A stretch of DNA of 8,644 nt from Bacillota bacterium (GCA_023460575.1 JAEWPQ010000222.1:1-8644), one strand, 5' to 3'; positions 1 through 7,095 are shown, numbered from the stretch's first letter. Numbers and translations are program-made. Notes: a model not told the origin generated them from the letters alone.

Positions 1-1
1 C

Positions 2-673
2 AAATCATTTGATCAGGTTGACCAGTGGAAATCCGTCATATTTTTGTATGACTCAGCATTAAGGGAAATTAATACAAAAATAGAGATACTCAATAATGAG
101 TTTGTGCATATCTATAATTACAACCCCATTGAGCACATCAAGTCAAGACTTAAGACGCCGGACAGTATTGTTAAAAAATTAAAGCGCTACGGGTACGATG
201 TGACCATCGATAATATGGTGGAAAAGTTAAACGATATTGCAGGGATCCGGATTATCTGCTCGTTTACTTCAGATATTTATCAGATTGCGGAGATGATAAC
301 AAAGCAAAGTGATGTAACAGTTGTCTATGTAAAGGATTATATTGAGAATCCAAAGCCCAATGGATATAAAAGCTACCACATGGTAGTGACCATCCCCATT
401 TATCTGACGGATGGGCCGGTTGATACCAAGGTGGAGGTTCAGATCAGAACGGTCGCCATGGATTTCTGGGCAAGTCTGGAACATAAGATTTACTACAAAT
501 TTGAAGGCAATGCGCCGGCATATCTGCAGCAGGAGCTGAAAGCCTGTGCAGATGTGGTCAATATGCTTGATAAAAAGATGTTTTCTTTGAATCAGGCTAT
601 TCTGGAACTGAGTGAAGTACAAAAGCCCATACCAGACGGCGGAGACAGTAAGGCAGAGGCAGAGGCAGAATAA
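2..673 (+). CDS. Small alarmone synthetase (RelQ/YjbM-like GTP pyrophosphokinase), 5' partial
   Basis: This protein should transfer pyrophosphate from ATP to GTP or GDP to make (p)ppGpp, the stringent-response alarmone, in the cytoplasm. The reading frame is open from base 2 with no stop, so the gene starts before the window. A TTG at 44 is a possible start by frame only: no Shine-Dalgarno precedes it, and the upstream residues (FDQVDQWKSVIFLYDSAL) read as the normal N-terminal helix of the family. Visible synthetase signatures are RLKTPDSIVKKL, DIAGIRI (Asp codon 233-235), NPKPNGYKSYHMVV and VEVQIRTVAMDFWASLEH (Glu codon 434-436). There is no HD hydrolase domain and no TGS or ACT domain in the 223 residues seen. 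The match is to the single-domain RelQ/YjbM group, not to bifunctional Rel. The C-terminus ends in an Ala-Glu repeat encoded by three tandem AGGCAG hexamers. A terminator follows directly. The family call is firm; product specificity (pGpp, ppGpp or pppGpp) cannot be read from sequence. Confidence 0.9.
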   Translation, partial: KSFDQVDQWKSVIFLYDSALREINTKIEILNNEFVHIYNYNPIEHIKSRLKTPDSIVKKLKRYGYDVTIDNMVEKLNDIAGIRIICSFTSDIYQIAEMITKQSDVTVVYVKDYIENPKPNGYKSYHMVVTIPIYLTDGPVDTKVEVQIRTVAMDFWASLEHKIYYKFEGNAPAYLQQELKACADVVNMLDKKMFSLNQAILELSEVQKPIPDGGDSKAEAEAE

Positions 674-682
674 AAGAAAGTG

Positions 683-719
683 CAGCCTTTACGATTCCGC
701 CCGCTTAAGGCTGTTTTTT
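683..719 (+). terminator. Rho-independent terminator after the alarmone synthetase gene
   Basis: The sequence CAGCCTT (683-689) is complementary to AAGGCTG (707-713), giving a 7-bp stem with a 17-base loop, followed at once by six T (714-719). It lies 9 bases after the synthetase stop codon and before the ribosome binding site of the next gene. It probably separates the synthetase transcript from the downstream cluster. The loop is long, so termination may be only partial. Confidence 0.7.
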
Positions 720-745
720 AACTTCATAATAAAGAAGGTTGTTCT

Positions 746-2545
746 ATGGGCACATTAACAAAAGACACATTTAAGATTCTTAAATATAATCAGAGGAATG
801 GTTTCATCTTCACGCTGCTGTTTCGGCTGGTTACAGCGCCTTTGTATCTGCTTGCTTTAAATGCAGGTCTTGAGTTTGCGCTTAAAAGGGCTGATTACAG
901 CTATTTAACTGCATCAAATATCGGTTCTTTTCTGATAAAACCATGGACAGCAGCGATCATTGCTGCTCTTTTGATTCTTGGGATATTAATGATGCTGTTG
1001 GAAACGGGCTGCCTGATTACATTGTATCAGGGAGCATTCTACTTCAGAAAGCTGAATTTGTGGCAGATTCTGGCGGGAGGATTATCAAAACTTCTTGATG
1101 AGATACGCCGGATAAACTGGCAGCTGGGACTTCTGGTTCTGGCGGATTATTTTATTACAAATCTGTATCTGATTTATCGGGTATTTACCCATGTAAAACC
1201 CATTAATTTCGTTACTTCTGAGTTACTGAGGCAGCCATGGGGACGGGTCCTGCTGGCAGCCTCCACTCTTCTGATCCTGTTTTTTGTGATTCCGGGGATA
1301 TATGTATTTCATATCTGTATGGTGGAACAGAAGCGGTTCCGGGACAGTTATTTAAAAAGCTGGTGGCTTTTAAGGCGCAGGATTTTTGAGGTCCTGCCTC
1401 TGATGCTGGTTTATTATGGGACTGCCATTCTTGCACTTTGGGCGCTTTACGGATTCTGTGTGCTGCTTACCGCTGTGGCAGTCACCCTGTTTACGGATAA
1501 CCGTCTGGCGCTTGCAGTGCTTCCGGCAGCCTGTGACTGGATCGAGCTGGTCCTTATTTTCTTTTCCAGTATGCTTCTGGCTGTGGGTAAATACGGGGCT
1601 GTCAGTGTCCAGTATTTCCGGTTTAACAGCCGGATTTCCAAAAAGGCGGCAGCCATCGGCTATGAGGGCAAATCTTTTGGAAACCGGAAGACAGCAGGAA
1701 TCATCGTGTCCGCGGCAACAGTACTTTGTCTGCTGTCCCTCTTTTACGTTTTAAGAAACGGTTCTGTAATTACCGGAGATATGCTCAGTGAGATTCAGAT
1801 CACAGCGCACCGGGGCAGTTCCAACGAGGCACCGGAGAATACCATGGCAGCACTTCGCAAGGCAGTGGATGATCTGGCTGATTATGCAGAGATTGATGTG
1901 CAGGAGACAAAGGATGGGATCGTGGTACTGGGGCACGACTTTACTTTGAACAGGGTGGCCGGAATAAACCGGACCATCGGTTCCTACGATTATGACGATC
2001 TGGTCAGGCTGGATGTAGGCACCTGGTTTTCTGATGAATACAAAGGGGAGTATATTCCCACCCTGCAGGAAGCCATGGAATACTGCAAAGGGAAGATCAA
2101 TTTAAACATTGAGATTAAAAACCTAGGAGAGGACAGTGACATACCAAAAAAGGTGGTACAGCTGATCGATGAATATCAGATGAAAGAGCAGTGCGTGGTG
2201 ACTTCCACACGTTTTTCCTATCTGGTCAGAATTAAAAAGGCAGATCCGCATATCCGTACCGGATATATCATTTCTGCGGCATACGGGAACTTTTATTCCA
2301 GTGATTCCATAGATTTTATCAGCATTCGTTCCAGCTTCATCAATGAACGGCTTGTGGAGGCGGCCCATGAAAAAGGCAAGACGGTACACGCCTGGACCGT
2401 GAACGGGAAAAGTGAGATGGAACGTATGAAGATGCTGGGAGTTGATAATATCATTACAGATTACCCCATACTTGCCAGAGAGATTGTCTACCGCGAAGCG
2501 GCCACAGAAAATCTGCTGGAATATTTACGGCTGGTATTAAAATAG
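746..2545 (+). CDS. Membrane-anchored glycerophosphodiester phosphodiesterase (GDPD family)
   Basis: The 599-residue protein joins an N-terminal membrane domain (GDPD_memb type) to a C-terminal GDPD catalytic domain that hydrolyses glycerophosphodiesters to glycerol-3-phosphate and an alcohol. Hydrophobic segments lie near residues 20-45, 66-98, 126-145, 167-192, 215-249, 258-280 and 316-337. Basic loops follow segments 2, 4 and 6, so the positive-inside rule places the catalytic domain outside the cell. Catalytic motifs are complete: H355-R356-G357, E361-A-P-E-N-T366, E382 and D384 (EIDVQE), H397-D398, IPTLQEAM at 437-444, and E456/K458 (NIEIK). Near the end are VHAWTVN (547-553) and a DNIITDYP-like strand. 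The start ATG has AGAAGG (733-738) seven bases upstream. Likely substrates are deacylated phospholipids or glycerol-phosphate cell-wall polymers; that is inference. dtd follows after 14 bases, so the two are probably cotranscribed. Confidence 0.93.
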   Translation: MGTLTKDTFKILKYNQRNGFIFTLLFRLVTAPLYLLALNAGLEFALKRADYSYLTASNIGSFLIKPWTAAIIAALLILGILMMLLETGCLITLYQGAFYFRKLNLWQILAGGLSKLLDEIRRINWQLGLLVLADYFITNLYLIYRVFTHVKPINFVTSELLRQPWGRVLLAASTLLILFFVIPGIYVFHICMVEQKRFRDSYLKSWWLLRRRIFEVLPLMLVYYGTAILALWALYGFCVLLTAVAVTLFTDNRLALAVLPAACDWIELVLIFFSSMLLAVGKYGAVSVQYFRFNSRISKKAAAIGYEGKSFGNRKTAGIIVSAATVLCLLSLFYVLRNGSVITGDMLSEIQITAHRGSSNEAPENTMAALRKAVDDLADYAEIDVQETKDGIVVLGHDFTLNRVAGINRTIGSYDYDDLVRLDVGTWFSDEYKGEYIPTLQEAMEYCKGKINLNIEIKNLGEDSDIPKKVVQLIDEYQMKEQCVVTSTRFSYLVRIKKADPHIRTGYIISAAYGNFYSSDSIDFISIRSSFINERLVEAAHEKGKTVHAWTVNGKSEMERMKMLGVDNIITDYPILAREIVYREAATENLLEYLRLVLK

Positions 2546-2559
2546 ACAGGAGAACACAC

Positions 2560-3021
2560 ATGAGAATTGTATTACAGCGGGTTGCCCATGCTGCGGTTAC
2601 TGTAGATGGACATGAAACCGGCTCTATTGGAAAAGGCTTTCTGCTTCTGTTAGGTGTTTCTGACACAGATACAGAAGAGATTGCCGATAAGATGGTGGAC
2701 AAAATATGCAGACTCAGAGTTTTTCCCGATGAAAATGGGAAGACTAATTTATCCTTATCCCAGGTGGAGGGGGAGATTCTGGTTGTGAGCCAGTTTACTC
2801 TCTATGCTGACTGCAGAAAAGGAAACCGGCCCAGTTTTACGGGTGCAGGCTCCCCACAGCTGGCTAACCGCCTTTATGAATATGCAGCAGAACGTTTTGG
2901 AATGTCTGCAAAGCGGGTTCAGACCGGCAGCTTTGGTGCAGATATGAAAGTTTCTTTATTAAACGACGGACCATTTACGCTGGTATTAGACAGCGAGACG
3001 ATATGTCCGGCAAGGATTTAA
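2560..3021 (+). CDS. dtd: D-aminoacyl-tRNA deacylase
   Basis: DTD hydrolyses D-aminoacyl-tRNAs (and mischarged glycyl-tRNA(Ala)), freeing the tRNA and keeping D-amino acids out of proteins. It is a cytoplasmic homodimer. The 153-residue product has both family signatures: SQFTLYAD with S77-Q78-F79-T80, and the Gly-cisPro motif N135-D-G-P-F-T140, which rejects L-aminoacyl substrates. GSFGADMKV at 123-131 also matches the family. It is a few residues longer than the usual 145-150, from a short C-terminal extension. The start ATG follows AGGAGA (2548-2553) at six bases. It sits 14 bases after the GDPD gene and 46 bases before the aminopeptidase gene. In many Firmicutes dtd follows the bifunctional rel gene; here a terminator and the GDPD gene stand between it and a synthetase-only alarmone gene. 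Identification is firm. Confidence 0.97.
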   Translation: MRIVLQRVAHAAVTVDGHETGSIGKGFLLLLGVSDTDTEEIADKMVDKICRLRVFPDENGKTNLSLSQVEGEILVVSQFTLYADCRKGNRPSFTGAGSPQLANRLYEYAAERFGMSAKRVQTGSFGADMKVSLLNDGPFTLVLDSETICPARI

Positions 3022-3029
3022 CGAATGAA

Positions 3030-3044
3030 CAGGGCAGAGCCCTG
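3030..3044 (+). other. Short perfect stem-loop between dtd and the aminopeptidase gene
   Basis: CAGGGC (3030-3035) and GCCCTG (3039-3044) form a perfect 6-bp GC-rich stem closed by the three-base loop AGA. It ends eight bases before the GGAGG ribosome binding site (3053-3057) of the aminopeptidase gene. No T run follows, so it is not a standard terminator. It could stabilise a processed mRNA end or affect ribosome loading. The structure is seen; any role is inference. Confidence 0.4.
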
Positions 3045-3067
3045 ATAAAAACGGAGGATTATATACC

Positions 3068-4462
3068 ATGGATAAAACAATTGGACAAAAGCTTCAGGAT
3101 GAACTGACATTTAAATTTCCCCACATCGGAAAAGAAGCGCCGGAACAGATGGAACAGGCAGATCTGTTCTGCAATGGATATAAGAGGTTTCTTGATAATG
3201 GAAAGACAGAACGGGAGTGTGTAAGAGAAGCCGTTGCCATGATGGAAATGCAGGGCTATGTGCCTTTTGACGGAACAAAGACCTACCGGCCGGGAGATAA
3301 GGTATACCAGGTTAACAGAGGGAAAGCAATACTTGCAACAACCTTTGGAACACAGGGACTTGAGAAGGGACTGCGCATCAACGGTGCTCATATCGATTCC
3401 CCAAGACTTGATTTAAAACCCAATCCTGTTTATGAAAAGAACGATCTTGCTTACTTCAAGACCCACTATTACGGCGGTATCCGTAAATACCAGTGGGCCA
3501 CTATTCCATTATCCATGCATGGTGTGATTATTAAAAAAAGCGGAGAAGTGATTGAGGTTAATATCGGTGAAAAGGAAGGCGATCCCGTGTTCTGTATCAC
3601 TGACTTACTTCCCCATCTGGCGGCGGAACAGAATAATAGAAAGCTTGGGGAAGGGCTGAAGGGAGAGGAACTCAATGTTGTCATCGGATCTTTGCCTTTT
3701 AATGATGAGGCTGAAATAAAAGAACCGGTTAAGCTTATGACTCTCAAACTTTTAAACGACCGCTTTGGAATTACAGAAACAGATTTTTTGCGTGCTGAGA
3801 TCGAACTGGTTCCGGCACAGAAAGCCAGTGATGTTGGTCTGGACCGCAGCATGATCGGTGCATATGGACAGGATGACAGGGTATGTGCCTATACAGCGCT
3901 TATGGCGGAGATAGATGCAGCGAAACCGGAATATACCACAGTAACCGTACTGGCAGACAAGGAAGAGATCGGTTCTGACGGCAATACCGGTTTAAACTCC
4001 CACTTTGTTCTTCATTACATCGAGGATCTGGCTGAAATGGCGCATGCAAATGTCAGAACAGTTCTGCGCAATTCCATGTGCTTATCTTCTGATGTGAATG
4101 CAGCTTATGATCCTACCTTTGCCTCTGTTTACGAGGAGCGCAATTCCTGCTATTTAAACAAAGGGTGTGTTTTGACAAAGTATACCGGTGTAAGGGGAAA
4201 AGCAGGATCAAACGATGCAAGCGCGGAACTGATGGCAAAGGTAATTGCCATGATGGAGAAGGAAGGCGTATACTGGCAGATCGGAGAGCTTGGCGCAGTA
4301 GACCAGGGCGGCGGCGGAACAATTGCAAAGTATGTGGCTGCGATGGATGTAGATGTGGTGGATTTAGGTGTGCCGATTTTGTCCATGCATTCTCCCTTTG
4401 AGCTTTCCTCCAAACTGGATGTTTATAATACTTATAAGGCATTCCAGGCATTTTACAAATAA
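3068..4462 (+). CDS. M18 family zinc aminopeptidase
   Basis: The 464-residue protein is an M18 metallopeptidase, a cytosolic enzyme that removes N-terminal residues from peptides (aspartyl aminopeptidase / aminopeptidase I family) and usually forms a large dodecameric shell. The co-catalytic two-zinc site can be read in order: H108 in GAHIDSPRLD, D269 in GQDDR, the E299-E300 pair in DKEEIGSDG, D342 in SSDVNAAYDP and H441 in SMHSPFELSS. The glycine-rich stretch DQGGGGTIAKY at 412-422 is also typical. Length agrees with bacterial members (about 430-470), and no signal peptide is present. The ATG lies ten bases after GGAGG (3053-3057). It is the last gene of the cluster with the GDPD gene and dtd; no strong terminator follows. 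Preference for acidic or neutral N-terminal residues cannot be settled from sequence, so I give no symbol. Confidence 0.95.
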   Translation: MDKTIGQKLQDELTFKFPHIGKEAPEQMEQADLFCNGYKRFLDNGKTERECVREAVAMMEMQGYVPFDGTKTYRPGDKVYQVNRGKAILATTFGTQGLEKGLRINGAHIDSPRLDLKPNPVYEKNDLAYFKTHYYGGIRKYQWATIPLSMHGVIIKKSGEVIEVNIGEKEGDPVFCITDLLPHLAAEQNNRKLGEGLKGEELNVVIGSLPFNDEAEIKEPVKLMTLKLLNDRFGITETDFLRAEIELVPAQKASDVGLDRSMIGAYGQDDRVCAYTALMAEIDAAKPEYTTVTVLADKEEIGSDGNTGLNSHFVLHYIEDLAEMAHANVRTVLRNSMCLSSDVNAAYDPTFASVYEERNSCYLNKGCVLTKYTGVRGKAGSNDASAELMAKVIAMMEKEGVYWQIGELGAVDQGGGGTIAKYVAAMDVDVVDLGVPILSMHSPFELSSKLDVYNTYKAFQAFYK

Positions 4463-4474
4463 TAACGGAATATT

Positions 4475-4509
4475 GAAATTTTTGTTAATTTCGGGAAAGT
4501 GCTTTTTTT
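4475..4509 (+). terminator. Weak candidate terminator after the aminopeptidase gene
   Basis: GAAATT (4475-4480) and AATTTC (4487-4492) can pair in a 6-bp, mostly A-T stem with a six-base loop. Seven T follow at 4503-4509, but ten bases separate them from the stem, and the stem is weak. This is a poor match to a rho-independent terminator. It is listed because nothing better separates the aminopeptidase gene from the lipoprotein gene. Confidence 0.25.
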
Positions 4510-4522
4510 ACTGTGTCCAGTA

Positions 4523-4531
4523 TGGTATAAC
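4523..4531 (+). promoter_or_regulatory. Candidate extended -10 promoter for the lipoprotein-xpt-HAD genes
   Basis: TGGTATAAC at 4523-4531 fits the extended -10 form TGnTATAAT with one mismatch. The position 17 bases upstream is only a run of T, so there is no good -35 box; extended -10 promoters can work without one. Transcription would start near 4538 and leave about 50 bases before the lipoprotein ATG. Competing -10-like words lie at 4551-4556 (TATGAT) and 4558-4563 (TATAAT), but each lacks a well-spaced -35 box. Confidence 0.35.
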
Positions 4532-4587
4532 TGACAGGAAGCAGTACGAATATGATATATAATTTTAGAAGGAAAAAGGATTGTATT

Positions 4588-5691
4588 ATGAAAAAAATTT
4601 TAAATGTATGTATGTGCGGACTTGTAGCCGCCGCTATTGTAACCGGCTGTTCCAAGAAACCGGCAACTGAAACGACAGCAGCACCTGAAACCACAGCAGC
4701 GACTGAATCCTCCGCTCAGGAAACTGTTCCGTCTGTAGACTTATCAAAAGTGGATAACGGAACAATTACACTGGGTAATTACAAGGGCATTGAAGTAAAA
4801 AAAGATTCTGTGGAAGTGACAGATGAGGAAGTGCAACAGGCAATCCAGAGTGATCTGGCAGCTCATGAAAAAGATGTGGAAGTAGATCGTGCCGTACAGT
4901 CCGGCGATGTTGTAAACATTGATTTTGTAGGAAAAAAGGATGGCACTGCATTTGACGGCGGTACTGCTCAGGGTTATGATTTAACCATTGGATCCAATCA
5001 GTTCATTCCTGGTTTTGAAGAAGGAATTATCGGAGCAAAGAAAGGCGATAAGCTTTCTTTGGATCTTACATTTCCACAAGAATACAACAACAAGGATCTG
5101 GCAGGAAAGCCGGTAGTATTTGAAGTAACTGTAAATACCATTAAGGAAAAGCAGACTCCTGAGTTAAATGATGCATTTGTTCAGGAAAACACGGAGTTTA
5201 AGACAGTTGACGAATACAAGGAAGATAAAAAGCAGACTCTTCTTCAGAACAAGAATGATCAGGCAGATCAGAATGTAAAAAGCAATATCTATGATGCTGT
5301 TTTAGCAAATTCTACGGTTGAAGCGAAACAGGAAGCCATTGATGCCAATGTAGAGAATGTAGTTGCCAGATACACCAATCAGGCTGCAGCTTATGGCATG
5401 GATTTTGCATCTTTTATCACTGCTTTTACAGGGATGAAGGAAGAAGACTTCAGAAGTACAGTGAAGACTCAGGCAGAAGGAATCGTAAAGCAGAGACTGG
5501 TATTAAATGCGATTGCTGAAAAAGAAGGAATCACTGTAAATGATGATGACCGCAAGGATGTAGCAGAGAAGATGGGCTACGAAAGTGTAGACAGCATGAT
5601 ACAGACAGCAGGACAGTATGAAGTAGATGATTATATTATCAGCAATAAAGTACTGGATTTCTTAAAAGAGAACGCTAAGATAACGGAATAA
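4588..5691 (+). CDS. Lipoprotein with trigger-factor-like FKBP and C-terminal chaperone domains
   Basis: This 367-residue protein should be a membrane-anchored peptidyl-prolyl isomerase/chaperone acting outside the cell. Residues 1-20 are a signal peptide (KK, then a hydrophobic core) ending in a lipobox V18-T-G-C21; Cys21 would carry the lipid. A Thr/Ala/Glu-rich linker (about 25-48) follows. An FKBP domain spans about 102-186, with F122-D123, FIPGFEEGIIGA (139-150) and the strand VVFEVTV, closely resembling trigger factor. PELNDAFVQ (191-199) leads into a helical, charged C-terminal region like the trigger-factor substrate-binding arms. The ribosome-binding N-terminal domain of cytoplasmic trigger factor is missing. 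I chose ATG 4588 because AAAGGA (4575-4580) is seven bases upstream and the signal peptide begins there; an in-frame ATG at 4552 would put basic residues ahead of the signal and lacks a good ribosome binding site. xpt follows 25 bases later. Clients are unknown. Confidence 0.9.
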   Translation: MKKILNVCMCGLVAAAIVTGCSKKPATETTAAPETTAATESSAQETVPSVDLSKVDNGTITLGNYKGIEVKKDSVEVTDEEVQQAIQSDLAAHEKDVEVDRAVQSGDVVNIDFVGKKDGTAFDGGTAQGYDLTIGSNQFIPGFEEGIIGAKKGDKLSLDLTFPQEYNNKDLAGKPVVFEVTVNTIKEKQTPELNDAFVQENTEFKTVDEYKEDKKQTLLQNKNDQADQNVKSNIYDAVLANSTVEAKQEAIDANVENVVARYTNQAAAYGMDFASFITAFTGMKEEDFRSTVKTQAEGIVKQRLVLNAIAEKEGITVNDDDRKDVAEKMGYESVDSMIQTAGQYEVDDYIISNKVLDFLKENAKITE

Positions 5692-5716
5692 ATCACATAC
5701 CATAGGGGGAACCTTT

Positions 5717-6301
5717 ATGCAGCTTTTAAAGGACAGAATACGAAAGGACGGAAAGATCAAGTCCGGTGACGTACTGAAAGTAGACAGCTTTTTAAATCAC
5801 CAGATGGACATAAAGCTGTTCGTGGAGATCGGAAAAGAGTTTAAGAGACGATTTGCAGATGAAGAAGTCAACAAGATCCTGACCATCGAGGCTTCCGGTA
5901 TCGGTATCGCCTGTATTGTTGCTCAGTATTTTGATGTTCCTGTTGTATTTGCCAAGAAATCCAAGACGAAGAATATTGCCGGAGATGTTTATACCACTGA
6001 AGTAGAATCCTTTACCCATGGAAGAACCTACGATGTGATGGTATCCAAGGAATTTCTGGGTGCTGGTGATAAGGTGCTGCTCATTGATGATTTTTTAGCC
6101 AACGGCAAAGCGTTAGAGGGGCTTGCAGCGATTGTAAGAGACTCCGGCGCAGAACTGGTAGGAGCAGGAATTGTTATTGAGAAGGGATTTCAGCCCGGCG
6201 GAGACCACCTTCGTTCCGAAGGAATCCGGGTAGAATCTCTGGCGATTGTGGAAAGCATGGATGAAACCACCGGTACCATCTGTTTTCGAGGTGATCGATG
6301 A
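5717..6301 (+). CDS. xpt: Xanthine phosphoribosyltransferase
   Basis: Xpt converts xanthine and PRPP to XMP and pyrophosphate, a cytoplasmic purine-salvage step towards GMP. The 194-residue length equals that of the Bacillus subtilis enzyme, and the family markers are in place: KVDSFLNHQ (21-29, with N27 in the base pocket), the PRPP-binding loop VLLIDDFLANGKA (120-132), and EKGFQPGGD (155-163), where K156 is expected to contact xanthine. A strong ribosome binding site, AGGGGGA (5704-5710), is six bases before the ATG. Only 25 bases separate it from the lipoprotein stop codon, which leaves no room for the purine riboswitch often found ahead of xpt, and no pbuX permease gene follows. Its stop codon overlaps the start of the HAD gene (ATGA), suggesting translational coupling. 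Identification is firm. Confidence 0.96.
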   Translation: MQLLKDRIRKDGKIKSGDVLKVDSFLNHQMDIKLFVEIGKEFKRRFADEEVNKILTIEASGIGIACIVAQYFDVPVVFAKKSKTKNIAGDVYTTEVESFTHGRTYDVMVSKEFLGAGDKVLLIDDFLANGKALEGLAAIVRDSGAELVGAGIVIEKGFQPGGDHLRSEGIRVESLAIVESMDETTGTICFRGDR

Positions 6302-7095
6302 CGGGGAAGAGAAAAGCCCTGTTTTTTGATATTGACGGCACGCTTTTTTCGGAAATTAACCGGACTGTGCCGGAGAGCGCAAAACAGGCCGTTGAAAGTG
6401 CAAGAAAGGCAGGGCATCTGGTATTTATCAATTCCGGACGCACCTACTGTCTTACTGGACTCATTCGGCCTATCCTGCAGGTAGACGGCTATTGCTGCGG
6501 CTGCGGGACACGGATTGTAGCGGGGAAAGACGTGATTTACTCCGCTTCAATTCCTCATGAAACGGGTATTAAAATTAAGAAAATGATCCTGAAATATGGT
6601 CTTGACGGGATCTTAGAGGGAACAGAAAGCTGCTATTTTAACAAAGAGGAATCACGGATTGAAAAGGTCAGAATCATGAAGGGGCATGTAGCTTCGGAGG
6701 GAAACTGTTCTCCGTTTGGCTGGGATGAAGACTGTTATGACTTTGACAAATTCTGCGTTATGGAAGATGAACAAAGTGATATGAAGGGCTTTGCCAGAGA
6801 GCTGGGACTGGATTTTGATATTATTAACCGGGGCGGCGGATTTTACGAATGTGTTCCGGCAGGACACTCTAAGGCCACTGCCATTGAGGAAGTAATCAGG
6901 CATTATGGAGTGGATCTTTCCGATACATACGTATTCGGTGACAGCACCAACGATTTATCCATGTTTGAATATGCAAAGAACTGTATTTTAATGGGACACC
7001 ACAGCGTGGAGCTGGAGCCGTATGCAACCTTCTATACAAAGAATGTGGAAGATGACGGAGTGGCTTATGCAATGAAAAAGCTGGGGCTTGTCTAA
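6298..7095 (+). CDS. Cof-type HAD-IIB family phosphatase
   Basis: The 265-residue protein belongs to the haloacid dehalogenase superfamily, Cof/subclass IIB, which mostly dephosphorylates sugar phosphates, nucleotides or cofactor intermediates. Motif I is FFDIDGTLF with nucleophile D11 and acid/base D13. Motif II is S46 in INSGRTY. Motif III is K192 in SKATAI. Motif IV is G214-D-S-T-N-D219 with metal-binding D215 and D219. The C2B cap lies about 82-185. The loop after motif II, where Cof proteins often have an Asn-Gly-Ala turn, reads YCCGCGT (65-71) with three cysteines. The start codon lies in the 4-base ATGA overlap with xpt; there is no separate strong ribosome binding site, so it probably depends on xpt translation. 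Coupling to xpt hints at a nucleotide or ribose-phosphate substrate, but Cof substrates cannot be predicted from sequence. A strong terminator follows. Confidence 0.92.
   Translation: MTGKRKALFFDIDGTLFSEINRTVPESAKQAVESARKAGHLVFINSGRTYCLTGLIRPILQVDGYCCGCGTRIVAGKDVIYSASIPHETGIKIKKMILKYGLDGILEGTESCYFNKEESRIEKVRIMKGHVASEGNCSPFGWDEDCYDFDKFCVMEDEQSDMKGFARELGLDFDIINRGGGFYECVPAGHSKATAIEEVIRHYGVDLSDTYVFGDSTNDLSMFEYAKNCILMGHHSVELEPYATFYTKNVEDDGVAYAMKKLGLV

Noticed and set aside
44..673. TTG at 44 as the true start of the alarmone synthetase
   Set aside because: The frame stays open to the window edge, no ribosome binding site precedes the TTG, and the upstream residues fit the family's N-terminal helix.
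721..730. CATAAT at 725-730 as a -10 box for the GDPD gene
   Set aside because: Transcription would begin at or after the ribosome binding site, and no -35 box is seen.
1416..1754. A 112-codon same-strand frame inside the GDPD gene
   Set aside because: It lies out of frame in the membrane-domain coding region, and its Cys/Trp/Phe-rich composition is typical of a shadow frame.
4113..4451. Overlapping antisense frames inside the aminopeptidase gene
   Set aside because: They lack ribosome binding sites and recognisable domains, and sit fully inside a well-supported gene; they are reading-frame shadows.
4552..4587. ATG at 4552 as the start of the lipoprotein
   Set aside because: It would add 12 residues with a basic cluster ahead of a normal signal peptide, and the good ribosome binding site serves ATG 4588.
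4463..4587. Riboswitch or small gene in the 125-base gap before the lipoprotein
   Set aside because: No conserved purine-riboswitch stems or other known aptamer pattern could be recognised, and the short frames here have no ribosome binding sites.
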